This document shows, one piece after another, positions 19,064-27,463 of a stretch of 64,000 nucleotides of DNA; positions within the stretch are counted from its first letter, which is position 1, and every line of letters starts with the position of its first letter. Below the pieces are notes generated by a model that saw only the letters and a program-made list of their open reading frames with translations, was not told where the DNA came from and did not search any database. Source of the stretch: an uncultured Methanomassiliicoccus sp. (GTDB taxonomy: Archaea > Thermoplasmatota > Thermoplasmata > Methanomassiliicoccales > Methanomassiliicoccaceae); the NCBI GenBank assembly GCA_944319735.1, contig CALUEU010000003.1:1-64000 (forward strand), in the 5' to 3' direction. The position numbers and the translations under genes are program-made.

Positions 19064-20037
19064 ACGGCTGTATAAAGTGCGGAGAATGTCTTACAGCCTG
19101 TCACGCTTACAGACATTTAAGAGATCAATTCTCAGGACCGAGAAGACTGGCAGTAGAATATCCGCGGTTCAATGACACTTCAGAGGAAGCATTCATCTGC
19201 ACCACCTGCGGCTACTGCGAGGAAGTATGTCCCTCAGAACTCGCCATCACTCAAGCCATTGTGCAGATGAGGGGAAAGATGTTCCCTCCTCAGAACGAAG
19301 GACAGAAGAAAGTTCTTGAACTGGCATACAGAACAGATCACTCTGTTGAACCTAAGGAGTACAGTGCCCCTGAAAAAGGAAAAACTTTACTATTTCCAGG
19401 CTGCGTGGGAAAAGGCAGGCTGGCCGGCAGACCGGAAGAGGTAATCAAGCTGCTGACAGCCGCCGGAGCGGAGCCCTATATTCATCCTGGCTTAGTCTGC
19501 TGTGGTTCTCCCTTATCGAAAATGGGTGCAGCGGAAGAAGTGGAAAGGCTGAAAAACATAAACTATCCGCTTCTCTCAGAGGCTGAAAAGGTTGTGACGG
19601 TCTGTCCCGGTTGTACTACGATGATCAACAAGTCCTACGGCATCGCCGCTTTGCACATTCTGGAATATCTTCAGGATGCAGAGTTAAACTTCATTGACGG
19701 AGATGATGTCAGAGTTTATCTGCACCATCCGTGTCATTTGTCACGGGGAGTAGGGCCGCACGTGATGGATATTGCCAAAGAAATCCTAGACTCAATGCCC
19801 GGCGTTACAGTATTGGACTGTGGCAGCGAGAAAGACTGCTGCGGAGGCGGAGGAGGCGTTTTAGCTGCTTATCCAAGGGAAGCATATGCCACCGCAGATC
19901 TAAAGGTTAAAGAGGCTCAGGAAGCAGGCGCAGATCTGATTGTGGCACCATGCCCCTTCTGCGCGGTGAATTTGAGAAGACCTAAAAGGCTGAAAGCTGT
20001 GGAGATGTCTGAATTCCTCTGTTCAAGGCTGAAATGA
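19060..20037 (+). CDS. glpC: Glycerol-3-phosphate dehydrogenase subunit C (GlpC/HdrD-like Fe-S protein)
   Basis: Electron-transfer subunit. Two [4Fe-4S] motifs open the protein (CIKCGECLTAC near residues 4-14; CTTCGYCEEVC near 47-57). Two CCG cysteine-rich domains follow (FPGCVG...CCGS and HHPCHLSRG...DCCGGGGG), as in GlpC, GlcF and HdrD. At 325 residues it is shorter than E. coli GlpC (about 396). No TM segment is visible, so docking is by amphipathic contact or to another protein. Because CCG domains also occur in heterodisulfide reductase, its electrons could enter the methanogenic CoM-S-S-CoB pathway. That last point is inference. Confidence 0.88.
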   Translation: MNGCIKCGECLTACHAYRHLRDQFSGPRRLAVEYPRFNDTSEEAFICTTCGYCEEVCPSELAITQAIVQMRGKMFPPQNEGQKKVLELAYRTDHSVEPKEYSAPEKGKTLLFPGCVGKGRLAGRPEEVIKLLTAAGAEPYIHPGLVCCGSPLSKMGAAEEVERLKNINYPLLSEAEKVVTVCPGCTTMINKSYGIAALHILEYLQDAELNFIDGDDVRVYLHHPCHLSRGVGPHVMDIAKEILDSMPGVTVLDCGSEKDCCGGGGGVLAAYPREAYATADLKVKEAQEAGADLIVAPCPFCAVNLRRPKRLKAVEMSEFLCSRLK

Positions 20038-20091
20038 TTTTAAGTTAGTGGTATACTGTCAAAAGCAACATATACTTCACAATGAGTGCAG

Positions 20092-20316
20092 AATTAAGGG
20101 CTGAGGTGGCCGTCCTGAGGGCCGGTATAGTAGAACCACGCTTTCGACTGACTTATCGCCAGTCGACAACTATCACAATCGAATCATTGACTGTGACAAT
20201 TGTACACAGAACCACGGAAAAACGTGGCGCTATACCACCTCCTCCCGAGGGTCTGACCCGCAGAGAAGATTTGAGCTTCACCTCTGCAGAGTCAGCTCAA
20301 CCTCTTTTGGGCAGCT
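20092..20316 (+). ncRNA. Structured RNA of unknown class
   Basis: No convincing protein, but dense complementarity. A long-range stem GGTATAG (20124-20130)/CTATACC (20230-20236) encloses three hairpins: TCGACTG/CAGTCGA (20144-20150/20160-20166), CTGTG/CACAG (20191-20195/20205-20209) and CCACG/CGTGG (20212-20216/20223-20227). Outside it are GGCC/GGCC (20108-20111/20120-20123), GCAGAG/CTCTGC (20260-20265/20282-20287) and a 3' hairpin GCTCAA/TTGGGC (20295-20300/20307-20312). A TATA-like ACATATACTT lies at about 20068-20077, some 20-25 bases before the RNA. I looked for the RNase P core (GAGGAAAGUC) and the SRP domain IV signature on both strands and found neither. Ends are estimates. From 20317 to 20524 the sequence is AT-rich with no gene that I can see. 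Confidence 0.55.
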
Positions 20317-20524
20317 ATTATTATATAATTCATATTTAATTTATCTGGCATTATTGTTTCAATCAGTCTTGTTTAATGTTGATGACACTGATTTTTTTTA
20401 CATATCTCATTTTCTAGAACTTTTTTCTGTGAGATATTTTTTAACTACATTTTTGCAGGCCAGCATGTTTTTCATAATTATAGCATGTGACTATGATCTG
20501 CAAATCTTCAAATAGTCATCTACC

Positions 20525-20749
20525 GTGTGTGAAATCGTGAACACAGAACCTATTAGTTGCATATCGTGCGTGTATATGGATAAGAGGCCTGAGTCTACAA
20601 TGCAGGGAGGGCTCCTCTATTGTCAGAAAAAGAGGTTGGTAATCCGCCCCAAGACCTCATGCGACGTTTACATCAAGGCCACCGCAAAGAACGTAGAGAG
20701 CATGAAAGCAGCGCTTTACGGAAAAATAAACCCCAATGATGTAGAATAA
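20525..20749 (+). CDS. Small cysteine protein, hypothetical
   Basis: A 74-residue protein with four spaced cysteines that could bind a metal (CISC near residues 12-15, C near 33, C near 46) and a basic middle. I do not recognise a family. It starts with GTG; a second GTG four codons on is possible, and neither has a clear Shine-Dalgarno site, so the transcript may be leaderless. It precedes the amino-sugar pair by 86 bases on the same strand. Confidence 0.65.
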   Translation: MCEIVNTEPISCISCVYMDKRPESTMQGGLLYCQKKRLVIRPKTSCDVYIKATAKNVESMKAALYGKINPNDVE

Positions 20750-20835
20750 GTGAGGAGCGCGGAGTCTCCGCCTCCGATGATTTTTCGAAGTTTTTTCTAA
20801 AACTATATTTCCTACCTGCTGAAAAGTAGTACTCC

Positions 20836-22011
20836 GTGGGGAGTTTGAAAGCAGTAATCCTTGCTGCAGGCGAGGGCATAAGGCTGCGTCCGTTTACAAT
20901 GTCAAGGCCTAAGGCGATGATTCCCATAGGGAACAAGCCGGTATTGGAGCATATAGTGCATTCGTTAGTTGCCAATGGTATTACAGACATCGTCATTGTC
21001 GTAGGATACTTTGAGAATACGATCATGTCTCACTTTGGAGACGGGCGTAACTTCGGGGCTAAGATCACGTATGTATCTCAATCGAGGCCGATCGGCACAG
21101 CACATGCAGTCTTTTCAGCATGGGATATTCTGAAAGACGAGGAAAGGGTAATCGTTCTGGCAGGTGACAATTTTATTGATAAAAATACAGTAGCGTCAGC
21201 GCTGAACGGAGAGCCTCCTTTGGCGGTAGTCACTGAAAGCATCATGCCTTCAAAGTACGGCGTCGTATCTCTGAAAGACAACAGGATCATCTCCATTGTA
21301 GAAAAGCCGGAAACAAATTTCAGCAATATCATCAGCACTGGAATATATTTACTTGATAAACAAACACTAAACTTTTTCAGCAATGCTTCAGAAGTCTCAG
21401 CCCTTGGAATTTCAGAAGTGCTTTCCTCTCACTTAGATCAGATATGCATGTCAGCAGTCAAAACGGACGGAAGCTGGGCAGATGCAGTCTACCCTCAAGA
21501 TCTGGTAAAACTAAATGATATGGCTCTGGAAAACATAAGCAGGCTTACACAGGGAACGATTGAACAGGGAGTGGTTCTGAAAGGAAATGTCTCTATTGGA
21601 GAGGGAAGCAGAATCAGAGCAGGATGTTACATTGAAGGTCCGGTAGTCATAGGAGAAAACTGCGATGTGGGACCTAATGTTACGATCTCATCATTCACCA
21701 GCATAGGCAATGATGTGCAGATCGGACCTTATTCCTGCATTTCCGGCAGCGTGCTGATGGATAACATTGCAGTAGGGACGCACTGTCACATCTGCAGATC
21801 GGCAGTGGACTGCGGAGTTGAGATGGGATCATCAGTTTTGGCTGACGGAATAGCAAGAGGGAGAGACCGTGCGGGAGTGATGATCGGACAGGATTCTTGG
21901 ATAGGTTCGGGAACAGTGTTTTTTCCCAATGTCATTGTAGGTTCGGAATGCAGAGTAAGCAGCGGCTCGACAGTCAGAAGCAGTCTTGAAAACAGGAGCA
22001 TTGTGGTATAA
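20836..22011 (+). CDS. glmU: Bifunctional sugar-1-phosphate nucleotidylyltransferase/acetyltransferase (GlmU-like)
   Basis: Makes a nucleotide-activated sugar, most likely UDP-GlcNAc from glucosamine-1-phosphate. The N-terminal nucleotidyltransferase domain carries the pyrophosphorylase motif AAGEGIRLRPFTMSRPKAM (residues ~10-28). The C-terminal half (from ~240) has hexapeptide repeats of a left-handed beta-helix (VSIGEGSRIRAGCYIEG; VVIGENCDVGPNVTI), as in the archaeal two-domain enzymes. The start is GTG; a TTG three codons later is possible. Its TAA overlaps the ATG of glmS by one base, which ties it to the hexosamine pathway. It could instead use glucose-1-phosphate. Confidence 0.85.
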   Translation: MGSLKAVILAAGEGIRLRPFTMSRPKAMIPIGNKPVLEHIVHSLVANGITDIVIVVGYFENTIMSHFGDGRNFGAKITYVSQSRPIGTAHAVFSAWDILKDEERVIVLAGDNFIDKNTVASALNGEPPLAVVTESIMPSKYGVVSLKDNRIISIVEKPETNFSNIISTGIYLLDKQTLNFFSNASEVSALGISEVLSSHLDQICMSAVKTDGSWADAVYPQDLVKLNDMALENISRLTQGTIEQGVVLKGNVSIGEGSRIRAGCYIEGPVVIGENCDVGPNVTISSFTSIGNDVQIGPYSCISGSVLMDNIAVGTHCHICRSAVDCGVEMGSSVLADGIARGRDRAGVMIGQDSWIGSGTVFFPNVIVGSECRVSSGSTVRSSLENRSIVV

Positions 22012-23801
22012 TGTGCGGAATTGTAGGCTATGCGGGAACAAGAGATGCACAGCAGGTTCTTGTCGACGGTCTGCAGCGTCTGGAATACAGGGGCTATGAT
22101 TCCGCAGGAATTGCTGTAGTAAATGAAAGTGAACTGCAGGTTTTCAAGGACAAAGGAGATGTAGCAAAGCTTACCGGCAATATGCCGGCAATGGAAGGAT
22201 GTTTAGGAATCGGCCATACGCGATGGGCTACATGCGGAAAGCCTTCAAAAGAGAATGCTCATCCCATGGTTGATTGTAAGAACTGCATCGCATTAGTTCA
22301 CAACGGCATTATTGAGAACAGAGTGGAACTTAGAGACAGGCTGGAAAGCCTGGGACACGTATTTACTTCAGAAACAGACACAGAAGTGCTTGTGCATCTT
22401 TTAGAAGAATACTATGACGGAAACTTAAGAGATGCTTTGACAAGAGCACTGGATAACGTCAAAGGTACTTATGCGGTAGCGGCAGTAAAAAAAGGCACAA
22501 ATGAAATAGTTGCTGCAAGGAAAGAAAATCCTTTGATTGTAGGACTGGGATCAGAAGAAAACTTCATAGCTTCAGATGTGACAGCTGTTTTAAATTACAC
22601 AAATAAAGTAATTTACATTGAAGACGGAGAGACATTAGTGCTGACGCCTTCAGGCGTAGAGATATTTAATGATAAAGGAGAAAAAATAAACAAAGATTAC
22701 ATCACGGTTTCATGGACAGCGGAAGATGCTCAGAAGGGAGGCTTTGAGCATTACATGCTGAAAGAGATCTTTGAGCAGCCTTCAGCAATTCATGATTCCT
22801 TGTTGGGAAACTTTGATAAGATCATGTCTTCTGACTTCCTGCCTTCACAGGACTTTTCATCAGTGAAGCTGATTGCCTGCGGAACATCATTCAATGCTTC
22901 ATTAGTAGGAAAATATGCAATTGAATATCTTGCAGGTATTCCTGTCACTGTAGAATTAGCATCAGAGTGCAGATATTCAAGCGAAACAAGGGAAGATCCG
23001 TTGGTTATTTTGGTAACTCAGTCAGGAGAGACGGCGGATACCCTGGCGGCAGCAAGGCTGGCAAAGAAGAGAGGACACCGCACTTTGGCAGTTACTAATG
23101 TAGTCGGGTCAACGATAACAAGAGAGGTGGACAATGTTCTCTACACGCAGGCAGGACCGGAAATCGGCGTGGCGGCAACGAAAACTTATGTGACTCAGTT
23201 GATGGCCATGTATATGCTGGCATTGAAATTGGGAAAGTCCAGAACCTTAAGGCGTGATGAAATTCATCGTTATACCCATGGCTTAAAATCAATGCCAAGG
23301 ACAGTCTCTAACGTTCTTTCAAAATCTGACGAAATATGTGACGCTGTAGGCATGCTGACAAATGCACAGAGTGCATTTTTCTTAGGCAGACATATCAATT
23401 ACCCAACAATGCTGGAAGGCGCTTTGAAGCTAAAAGAAATATCATATATTCATGCAGAAGGATATGCTGCAGGAGAGCTGAAACACGGTCCGTTGGCCCT
23501 ATTGGACAGCAATACACCTACAGTCGCATCATGTGTCTGGGACATGTCATATGAAAAAATGCTTTCTGCGATTTCAGAGGTAGCAGCAAGGGACAGCCCT
23601 GTACTGGGAATAGGAATAGAAGGCGACAGAGACTTGGAGGCAATAGTTGACAGAATGATCTGCATTCCTGAAGTGGAAGGGATTTTGTCTCCCATTCCGC
23701 TCACAGTTGTTGTGCAGCTTATTGCATATCATACCGCCAGAAAACGCGGCTGCCCGATTGACAGGCCTAAGAATCTGGCTAAAAGCGTAACAGTCGATTA
23801 G
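22011..23801 (+). CDS. glmS: Glutamine--fructose-6-phosphate aminotransferase
   Basis: Converts fructose-6-phosphate and glutamine to glucosamine-6-phosphate. It opens MCGIVGYAG with the catalytic N-terminal nucleophile Cys2, and the glutaminase domain includes GHTRWATCG. Two SIS sugar-isomerase domains follow (ACGTSFNAS; TQSGETADT; FFLGRHINYP). It ends in the family tail KSVTVD at residue 596, full length. The stop is UAG, one of only two in the window; the conserved tail shows it is a real stop. It overlaps the convergent nuclease gene tail to tail by four bases. Confidence 0.97.
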   Translation: MCGIVGYAGTRDAQQVLVDGLQRLEYRGYDSAGIAVVNESELQVFKDKGDVAKLTGNMPAMEGCLGIGHTRWATCGKPSKENAHPMVDCKNCIALVHNGIIENRVELRDRLESLGHVFTSETDTEVLVHLLEEYYDGNLRDALTRALDNVKGTYAVAAVKKGTNEIVAARKENPLIVGLGSEENFIASDVTAVLNYTNKVIYIEDGETLVLTPSGVEIFNDKGEKINKDYITVSWTAEDAQKGGFEHYMLKEIFEQPSAIHDSLLGNFDKIMSSDFLPSQDFSSVKLIACGTSFNASLVGKYAIEYLAGIPVTVELASECRYSSETREDPLVILVTQSGETADTLAAARLAKKRGHRTLAVTNVVGSTITREVDNVLYTQAGPEIGVAATKTYVTQLMAMYMLALKLGKSRTLRRDEIHRYTHGLKSMPRTVSNVLSKSDEICDAVGMLTNAQSAFFLGRHINYPTMLEGALKLKEISYIHAEGYAAGELKHGPLALLDSNTPTVASCVWDMSYEKMLSAISEVAARDSPVLGIGIEGDRDLEAIVDRMICIPEVEGILSPIPLTVVVQLIAYHTARKRGCPIDRPKNLAKSVTVD

Positions 23802-24604
23802 ACTCTTACATTGTTGGGAATTTCTTCCGGGCAGATTACATCCTCAGGACATTTTTCGATAGGAAGGCTGCAGATGTTTCTGTCCATAATCTCAATTCCT
23901 GGAGGGGATTCAAGATCGTCGATGAAGCCGAACCAGTAGACGACGATTCCGTTGCCGAACATCTCAACATATTTTGAAAGCTGTCCTTTGAAATTCTTAT
24001 TAAATTCTATTTTATCTCCAAAAGAAGCTTTAGATTCGATCCAGTTTACAACGCGTCCGTTTATTTTGACTGGTTCATTCAACAAACAGTCTGGAGTTTT
24101 AGAGAATTTTCCACGTAGATCATTTTCAGTGCGGTATCCTAGTTCGTTATCGGTAAGCCAGTTCTGAAGCATTTCTTCACCCCACTGGCCTCTTTTGACT
24201 TGAATGTCATTTCCCCAAGGAGAATAGATACTGTCTGCTTTCACGATCTCCAGAATCTCTTTTTTTAACCGTTGGTCTGCTATCGTTTCAGGCTCTCTCA
24301 CATAACTCCAGTATTGCTTTTTGGAATGCCCACTCTGCTGGAACAGCATCAGACCGGTCAAGATTGGAGAGAAATCCCATTTTTGCGCTATACTCAAAAT
24401 ACTTTTTCCAGATTTCCACTCACGCAGCATTTTGGGAAGGTTTCTTTTTATTATGTGATGGCGTTTCATTGTTTTACGCACTGTACGCTGAGTGTAGATG
24501 ACATTCAGAAGCTCTCTGTCCAAATCGTTTTGGGCAGCTAGTCTGTCAACATCAGACTCCGTCTCCAACTCGTCGTAGATACGTTTGTAATCTTCCAATT
24601 TCAT
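23798..24604 (-). CDS. CDIN1 (C15orf41)-like TPD-motif nuclease
   Basis: This 268-residue protein resembles the archaeal relatives of human CDAN1-interacting nuclease 1. The N-terminal half is helical and HTH-like (MLREWKSGKSILSIAQKWDF, residues ~59-78). The C-terminal half has the order of a PD-(D/E)xK fold: QWGEEML (~139-145), the name-giving TPD in KTPDCLL (~169-175) and WIESKAS (~188-194) supplying E-x-K. All three catalytic elements look intact. Function in archaea is not established; Holliday-junction-resolvase-like nuclease activity is expected from the fold. Stand-alone gene, convergent with glmS. Confidence 0.8.
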   Translation of the reverse strand: MKLEDYKRIYDELETESDVDRLAAQNDLDRELLNVIYTQRTVRKTMKRHHIIKRNLPKMLREWKSGKSILSIAQKWDFSPILTGLMLFQQSGHSKKQYWSYVREPETIADQRLKKEILEIVKADSIYSPWGNDIQVKRGQWGEEMLQNWLTDNELGYRTENDLRGKFSKTPDCLLNEPVKINGRVVNWIESKASFGDKIEFNKNFKGQLSKYVEMFGNGIVVYWFGFIDDLESPPGIEIMDRNICSLPIEKCPEDVICPEEIPNNVRV

Positions 24605-24782
24605 GATTCTGACCCTTTTTGACAGGTTAGAAGCTAGAAGGGAACTTCAATCTTAAACGTATCGTTATTGTTTCACTTTGCAAATTGACATCTGGTTGTA
24701 ATTAGTACAAATATCCTTTGCTCAAAATATGCAGGGTGCACATATATCCAAAAAAATTTAAATCATTAATGTTCATGAATGA

Positions 24783-24819
24783 CGCAAGCCCGTTTGCGGG
24801 CAAAAGCATCCTTGCGGTG
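24783..24819 (+). promoter_or_regulatory. Two-tier hairpin touching the ribosome-binding site
   Basis: CGCAA (24783-24787) pairs with TTGCG (24812-24816), stacked on GCCCG (24788-24792)/CGGGC (24797-24801) with a TTTG loop. The ten bases 24802-24811 form a one-sided bulge. The 3' strand runs into GGTG (24816-24819), the likely Shine-Dalgarno for the ATG at 24825. Folding could limit translation of the two membrane proteins downstream. It matches no riboswitch class I know. Confidence 0.5.
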
Positions 24820-24824
24820 TTGAC

Positions 24825-25313
24825 ATGTCTAAAATTAAGTATGTATGTGCCCCAGCTTCGTCGTCTTGGCTTCCGCCGGCGATCAACGACTCAAAGTGCT
24901 GGTTGTGTTATGCTAAATTTTCTTTATTCATTACTTTCCCGCTGGGATTGATTCTTGGATTTTACTTTTTGTTCAGTAGCACAATTCTTCTGGGCGAAGT
25001 TCTTATCTGTGTAGCAGCAGTTTCAGTAATTCTCATTCTGTTGACAAATCCCCTGATTATAAAATCCATGAATGAAGGCCGCTTCGGACAGGCTAACAGA
25101 TATCTGAAATGTTTTTCAGTTGTCGCTTTATTCTGTATGATTTTCCCTGGAGTGGTCTACTTCATTGCTTATAAAAAAATACAGCCTGTTTTTAAGCCTC
25201 AGACACAGCGTTATCCAACCAACTATTATGACAGTCCCAGAAGCTACCCTCCAAACGTAAACGAAGGTGAAGAACTGTCACCCGAAGAAGGTTTCATCAT
25301 GTCAAAGAAATGA
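24825..25313 (+). CDS. Membrane protein, hypothetical
   Basis: A 162-residue protein with three probable TM segments (about residues 31-50, 54-74 and 96-116) and a polar, proline/tyrosine-rich tail that I expect to face the cytosol. A short N-terminal stretch contains a CWLC pair (~25-28). No family recognised. Probably co-transcribed with the next small membrane protein (12 bases away) and controlled through the hairpin just upstream. Confidence 0.75.
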   Translation: MSKIKYVCAPASSSWLPPAINDSKCWLCYAKFSLFITFPLGLILGFYFLFSSTILLGEVLICVAAVSVILILLTNPLIIKSMNEGRFGQANRYLKCFSVVALFCMIFPGVVYFIAYKKIQPVFKPQTQRYPTNYYDSPRSYPPNVNEGEELSPEEGFIMSKK

Positions 25314-25325
25314 GGGCTGAAAAGC

Positions 25326-25619
25326 TTGTTAAGCATTTTCGAGATAATCATGCTGGTCTGTTTCGGAGCAGCATGGCCCTTTTCTATCTATAATTCGTGG
25401 AGATCTAAGTCTACAAAGGGAAAGAGTGTAATTTTTCTGATAACACTTATGATTGGTTATGTTGCCGGCATCATCAACAAGTTATACTACAGCTATGACG
25501 CTGTAATCTACCTGTATATTCTGAACCTTGTGATGGTATTCATCGACACCTGCCTGTGGGTAAGAAACCGCAGAATTGAGCGTGAAAGCAAAGAGCAGGA
25601 ATCAATGATCTATGCCTGA
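25326..25619 (+). CDS. Small SemiSWEET/PQ-loop-like membrane protein
   Basis: A 97-residue protein with three TM helices and a basic C-terminus. The first helix has GAAWPFSIYNSWRSKSTKG (residues ~14-32), where a proline inside the helix followed by N and basic residues recalls PQ-loop or SemiSWEET half-transporters, which act as dimers. The assignment is tentative and the substrate unknown. The start is TTG, with a GAGGGCTGA stretch about 5-14 bases before it. Follows the other membrane protein closely. Confidence 0.75.
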   Translation: MLSIFEIIMLVCFGAAWPFSIYNSWRSKSTKGKSVIFLITLMIGYVAGIINKLYYSYDAVIYLYILNLVMVFIDTCLWVRNRRIERESKEQESMIYA

Positions 25620-25736
25620 AACAGAAGATTATTCCTTATCTGTTAAAAATAATAATCATCGCTTAACTCTAAAAATCGTTAAATCTGGCATAGAGTTAAT
25701 ATCAAATATAAAATTAATAAAAAAATGGGAAGATGC

Positions 25737-26786
25737 TTACTGCATCTTGGCCATTGATTCTTTGAGAGCTTCAAGATTTTCAGGATGTTTCTCGAAGTAT
25801 TCCCTTACAGGAGCAAGATAGTCGCTGAGTGCTTTAGCAACGCCGTTCTTTAAGTCTAAGGGATGAAGTTCCTGAGCAAGGTAGGTTTTTTCAAGCTCTT
25901 TATATGAATTGAATTCAAGGTTGCCACCGAATTTCTCAGGTCTCTCAATGACAAGATTTCCTCCCCTGCCGAATATGATGTATTTGCATACGGACAATAC
26001 GGGATTTCCTTCAGCTTCAGGAGGGCAGAAAGCCTTCTTCATCTTTCTCTGAATATCTTCTGCGCTGTCATGAATAAGGATATTGCTGTCTGGATGTGAT
26101 TTAGACATCTTTCCGCTGATTGGATCCATCCTGTTCATGCCGCTGAGACCGGGAATCAAAGGTGTGTGGATAGCCACAGGAACTTTCCAGTCAAGTTTTT
26201 CAGCTGCTTCTCTGGCAAGCATGTGTGCCCTGCGCTGGTCAATACCGGCGTATGCCACATCGATATCCATTACAAAGATGTCGGCAGCCTGCATGAGTGG
26301 GTACAAGAACTTTGAAGAGTCAAGCTCGGCATCATCTTCCTTGCGGCCCATGATGGTCATGGCACGCTTTATTCTGGAAAGGGAGGTAACCTTTCCTACT
26401 TTGATTACTGTCTCCCAGTAACTGTTTTTCTCCATGATTTCAGAGGCGAGAACAAAGTTGACTTTGTCCATCGGGACTCCGAGAGCGGCGAAGCAGTCTC
26501 CCATATATCTGGCGCAGAGGCGGATTCTTTCAATATCTCCTCCGAGCTTGTCATTGATACGGGCATGCCAGTCAGCCATGAAAATAGTGAGTTCAAAGTC
26601 TGCATCGATGAAGTCGCGCATCTTGCTGGCACACAGGGCCCAGCCCAGATGCACAAGCCCAGAAGGCTCGAATCCGATATACGCCCGCGGTTTTTCTTTT
26701 TTGGACAGCAGAGCTTTCAGATCCTCTTCTGTCACAGTTTCTTCTGTGTTGCGTAACAGCAGGCTTAATCTTTCTTCGGCATTCAT
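25737..26786 (-). CDS. tyrS: Tyrosyl-tRNA synthetase
   Basis: Charges tRNA-Tyr. This is an archaeal-type class I synthetase of 349 residues without the bacterial C-terminal S4 domain. The HIGH-equivalent is SGLVHLGWA (~42-50), and the KMSKS loop is GKMSKSHPDS. The tyrosine pocket region IFVMDIDVAYAGIDQRRAH is typical. A TATA-like CTTTATACAT on the minus strand about 30 bases upstream of ATG implies a very short leader. Stand-alone gene. Confidence 0.97.
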   Translation of the reverse strand: MNAEERLSLLLRNTEETVTEEDLKALLSKKEKPRAYIGFEPSGLVHLGWALCASKMRDFIDADFELTIFMADWHARINDKLGGDIERIRLCARYMGDCFAALGVPMDKVNFVLASEIMEKNSYWETVIKVGKVTSLSRIKRAMTIMGRKEDDAELDSSKFLYPLMQAADIFVMDIDVAYAGIDQRRAHMLAREAAEKLDWKVPVAIHTPLIPGLSGMNRMDPISGKMSKSHPDSNILIHDSAEDIQRKMKKAFCPPEAEGNPVLSVCKYIIFGRGGNLVIERPEKFGGNLEFNSYKELEKTYLAQELHPLDLKNGVAKALSDYLAPVREYFEKHPENLEALKESMAKMQ

Positions 26787-26936
26787 TTTGATCGAATTTG
26801 CGTATCGTAAGAATGTATAAAGCTATTCCGCTATACACTGTCTAGCACGTGTACCGGATTAAACAAACATATGATTATGATAATATATCTCACGTAATTA
26901 AAAAGAAGAATGGAAGCTTGGAAGCTTCACTGAAAA

Positions 26937-27248
26937 TCATTTAATTTTTACTGCAGTTCCGTAGGCCAGGATTTCAGCGGCACCGGCAGCAACCATTGAG
27001 CTGGTGTATCTGACGTTAATAATGGCGTCTGCAGTCAGGCTTTCAGCTTCTTCCACCATGCGCTTGGTGGCAAGAGCTCTGGCCTCGTTGAGCATCTGCG
27101 TGTAAGCACTTAATTCTCCTCCGACCATGGATTTGAATCCCTGTGTAATGTCACGGCCGATGTTCTTTGTCTGGATTGTGCTGCCCTTTACGATGCCTAA
27201 TAATTCTATCTCCTTGCCAGGAATGTATTCAATATTTGTCAAGATCAT
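26937..27248 (-). CDS. YbjQ/UPF0145 family protein
   Basis: A 103-residue member of the YbjQ family, whose biochemical role is unknown; members form oligomeric rings. Landmarks are IPGKEIELLGIVKGST, a GGEL turn, and the final segment ADAIINVRYTSS...GTAVKI. It overlaps the preceding membrane-protein gene by 20 bases, so the two are translated as a pair, downstream of nrdJ. Confidence 0.9.
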   Translation of the reverse strand: MILTNIEYIPGKEIELLGIVKGSTIQTKNIGRDITQGFKSMVGGELSAYTQMLNEARALATKRMVEEAESLTADAIINVRYTSSMVAAGAAEILAYGTAVKIK

Positions 27249-27453
27249 CTTCGACTCCGCTCCTGATTTCCTTAATACGTTCTATTAGCACATATACTGA
27301 TGCGACTATGCATATTGCGGGTATGCTCAGCCCCATTATTGCAACAATAAGCGGCATTCCGTCGTCTATTGCTACCCAGAGTGCGCCGAATGCTATGAAG
27401 TATAGCAACAACAGCACTGTGATCACAACAGGTGCAATCATTCGTTTATCCAT
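27229..27453 (-). CDS. Small two-TM membrane protein
   Basis: A 74-residue protein with two TM helices (residues ~6-29 and 34-58) and a charged cytosolic tail (RIKEIRSGVEDDLDKY). Not recognised further. It sits between nrdJ (10 bases upstream) and ybjQ (overlapping), so it may anchor the YbjQ oligomer at the membrane. That is inference from order only. Confidence 0.75.
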   Translation of the reverse strand: MDKRMIAPVVITVLLLLYFIAFGALWVAIDDGMPLIVAIMGLSIPAICIVASVYVLIERIKEIRSGVEDDLDKY

Positions 27454-27463
27454 TCAACCACCT

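Noticed and set aside
20092-20316. Identification as RNase P RNA or SRP RNA
   Set aside because: Neither the GAGGAAAGUC core nor the SRP GGAAGGAAGCAGC loop is present on either strand; one ACAGAA alone is not enough.
20082-20339. Open frame of 85 codons over the structured region
   Set aside because: Its sequence is low in hydrophobic order, resembles no protein, and every part of it is explained by base-paired helices.
23802-23935. Pyrrolysine read-through of the glmS UAG
   Set aside because: The protein already ends in the conserved KSVTVD tail, and the extension would be antisense to the nuclease gene.
25612-25821. 69-codon frame between the membrane genes and tyrS
   Set aside because: It runs into tyrS antisense, lacks a ribosome site and has an AT-rich composition typical of spacer.
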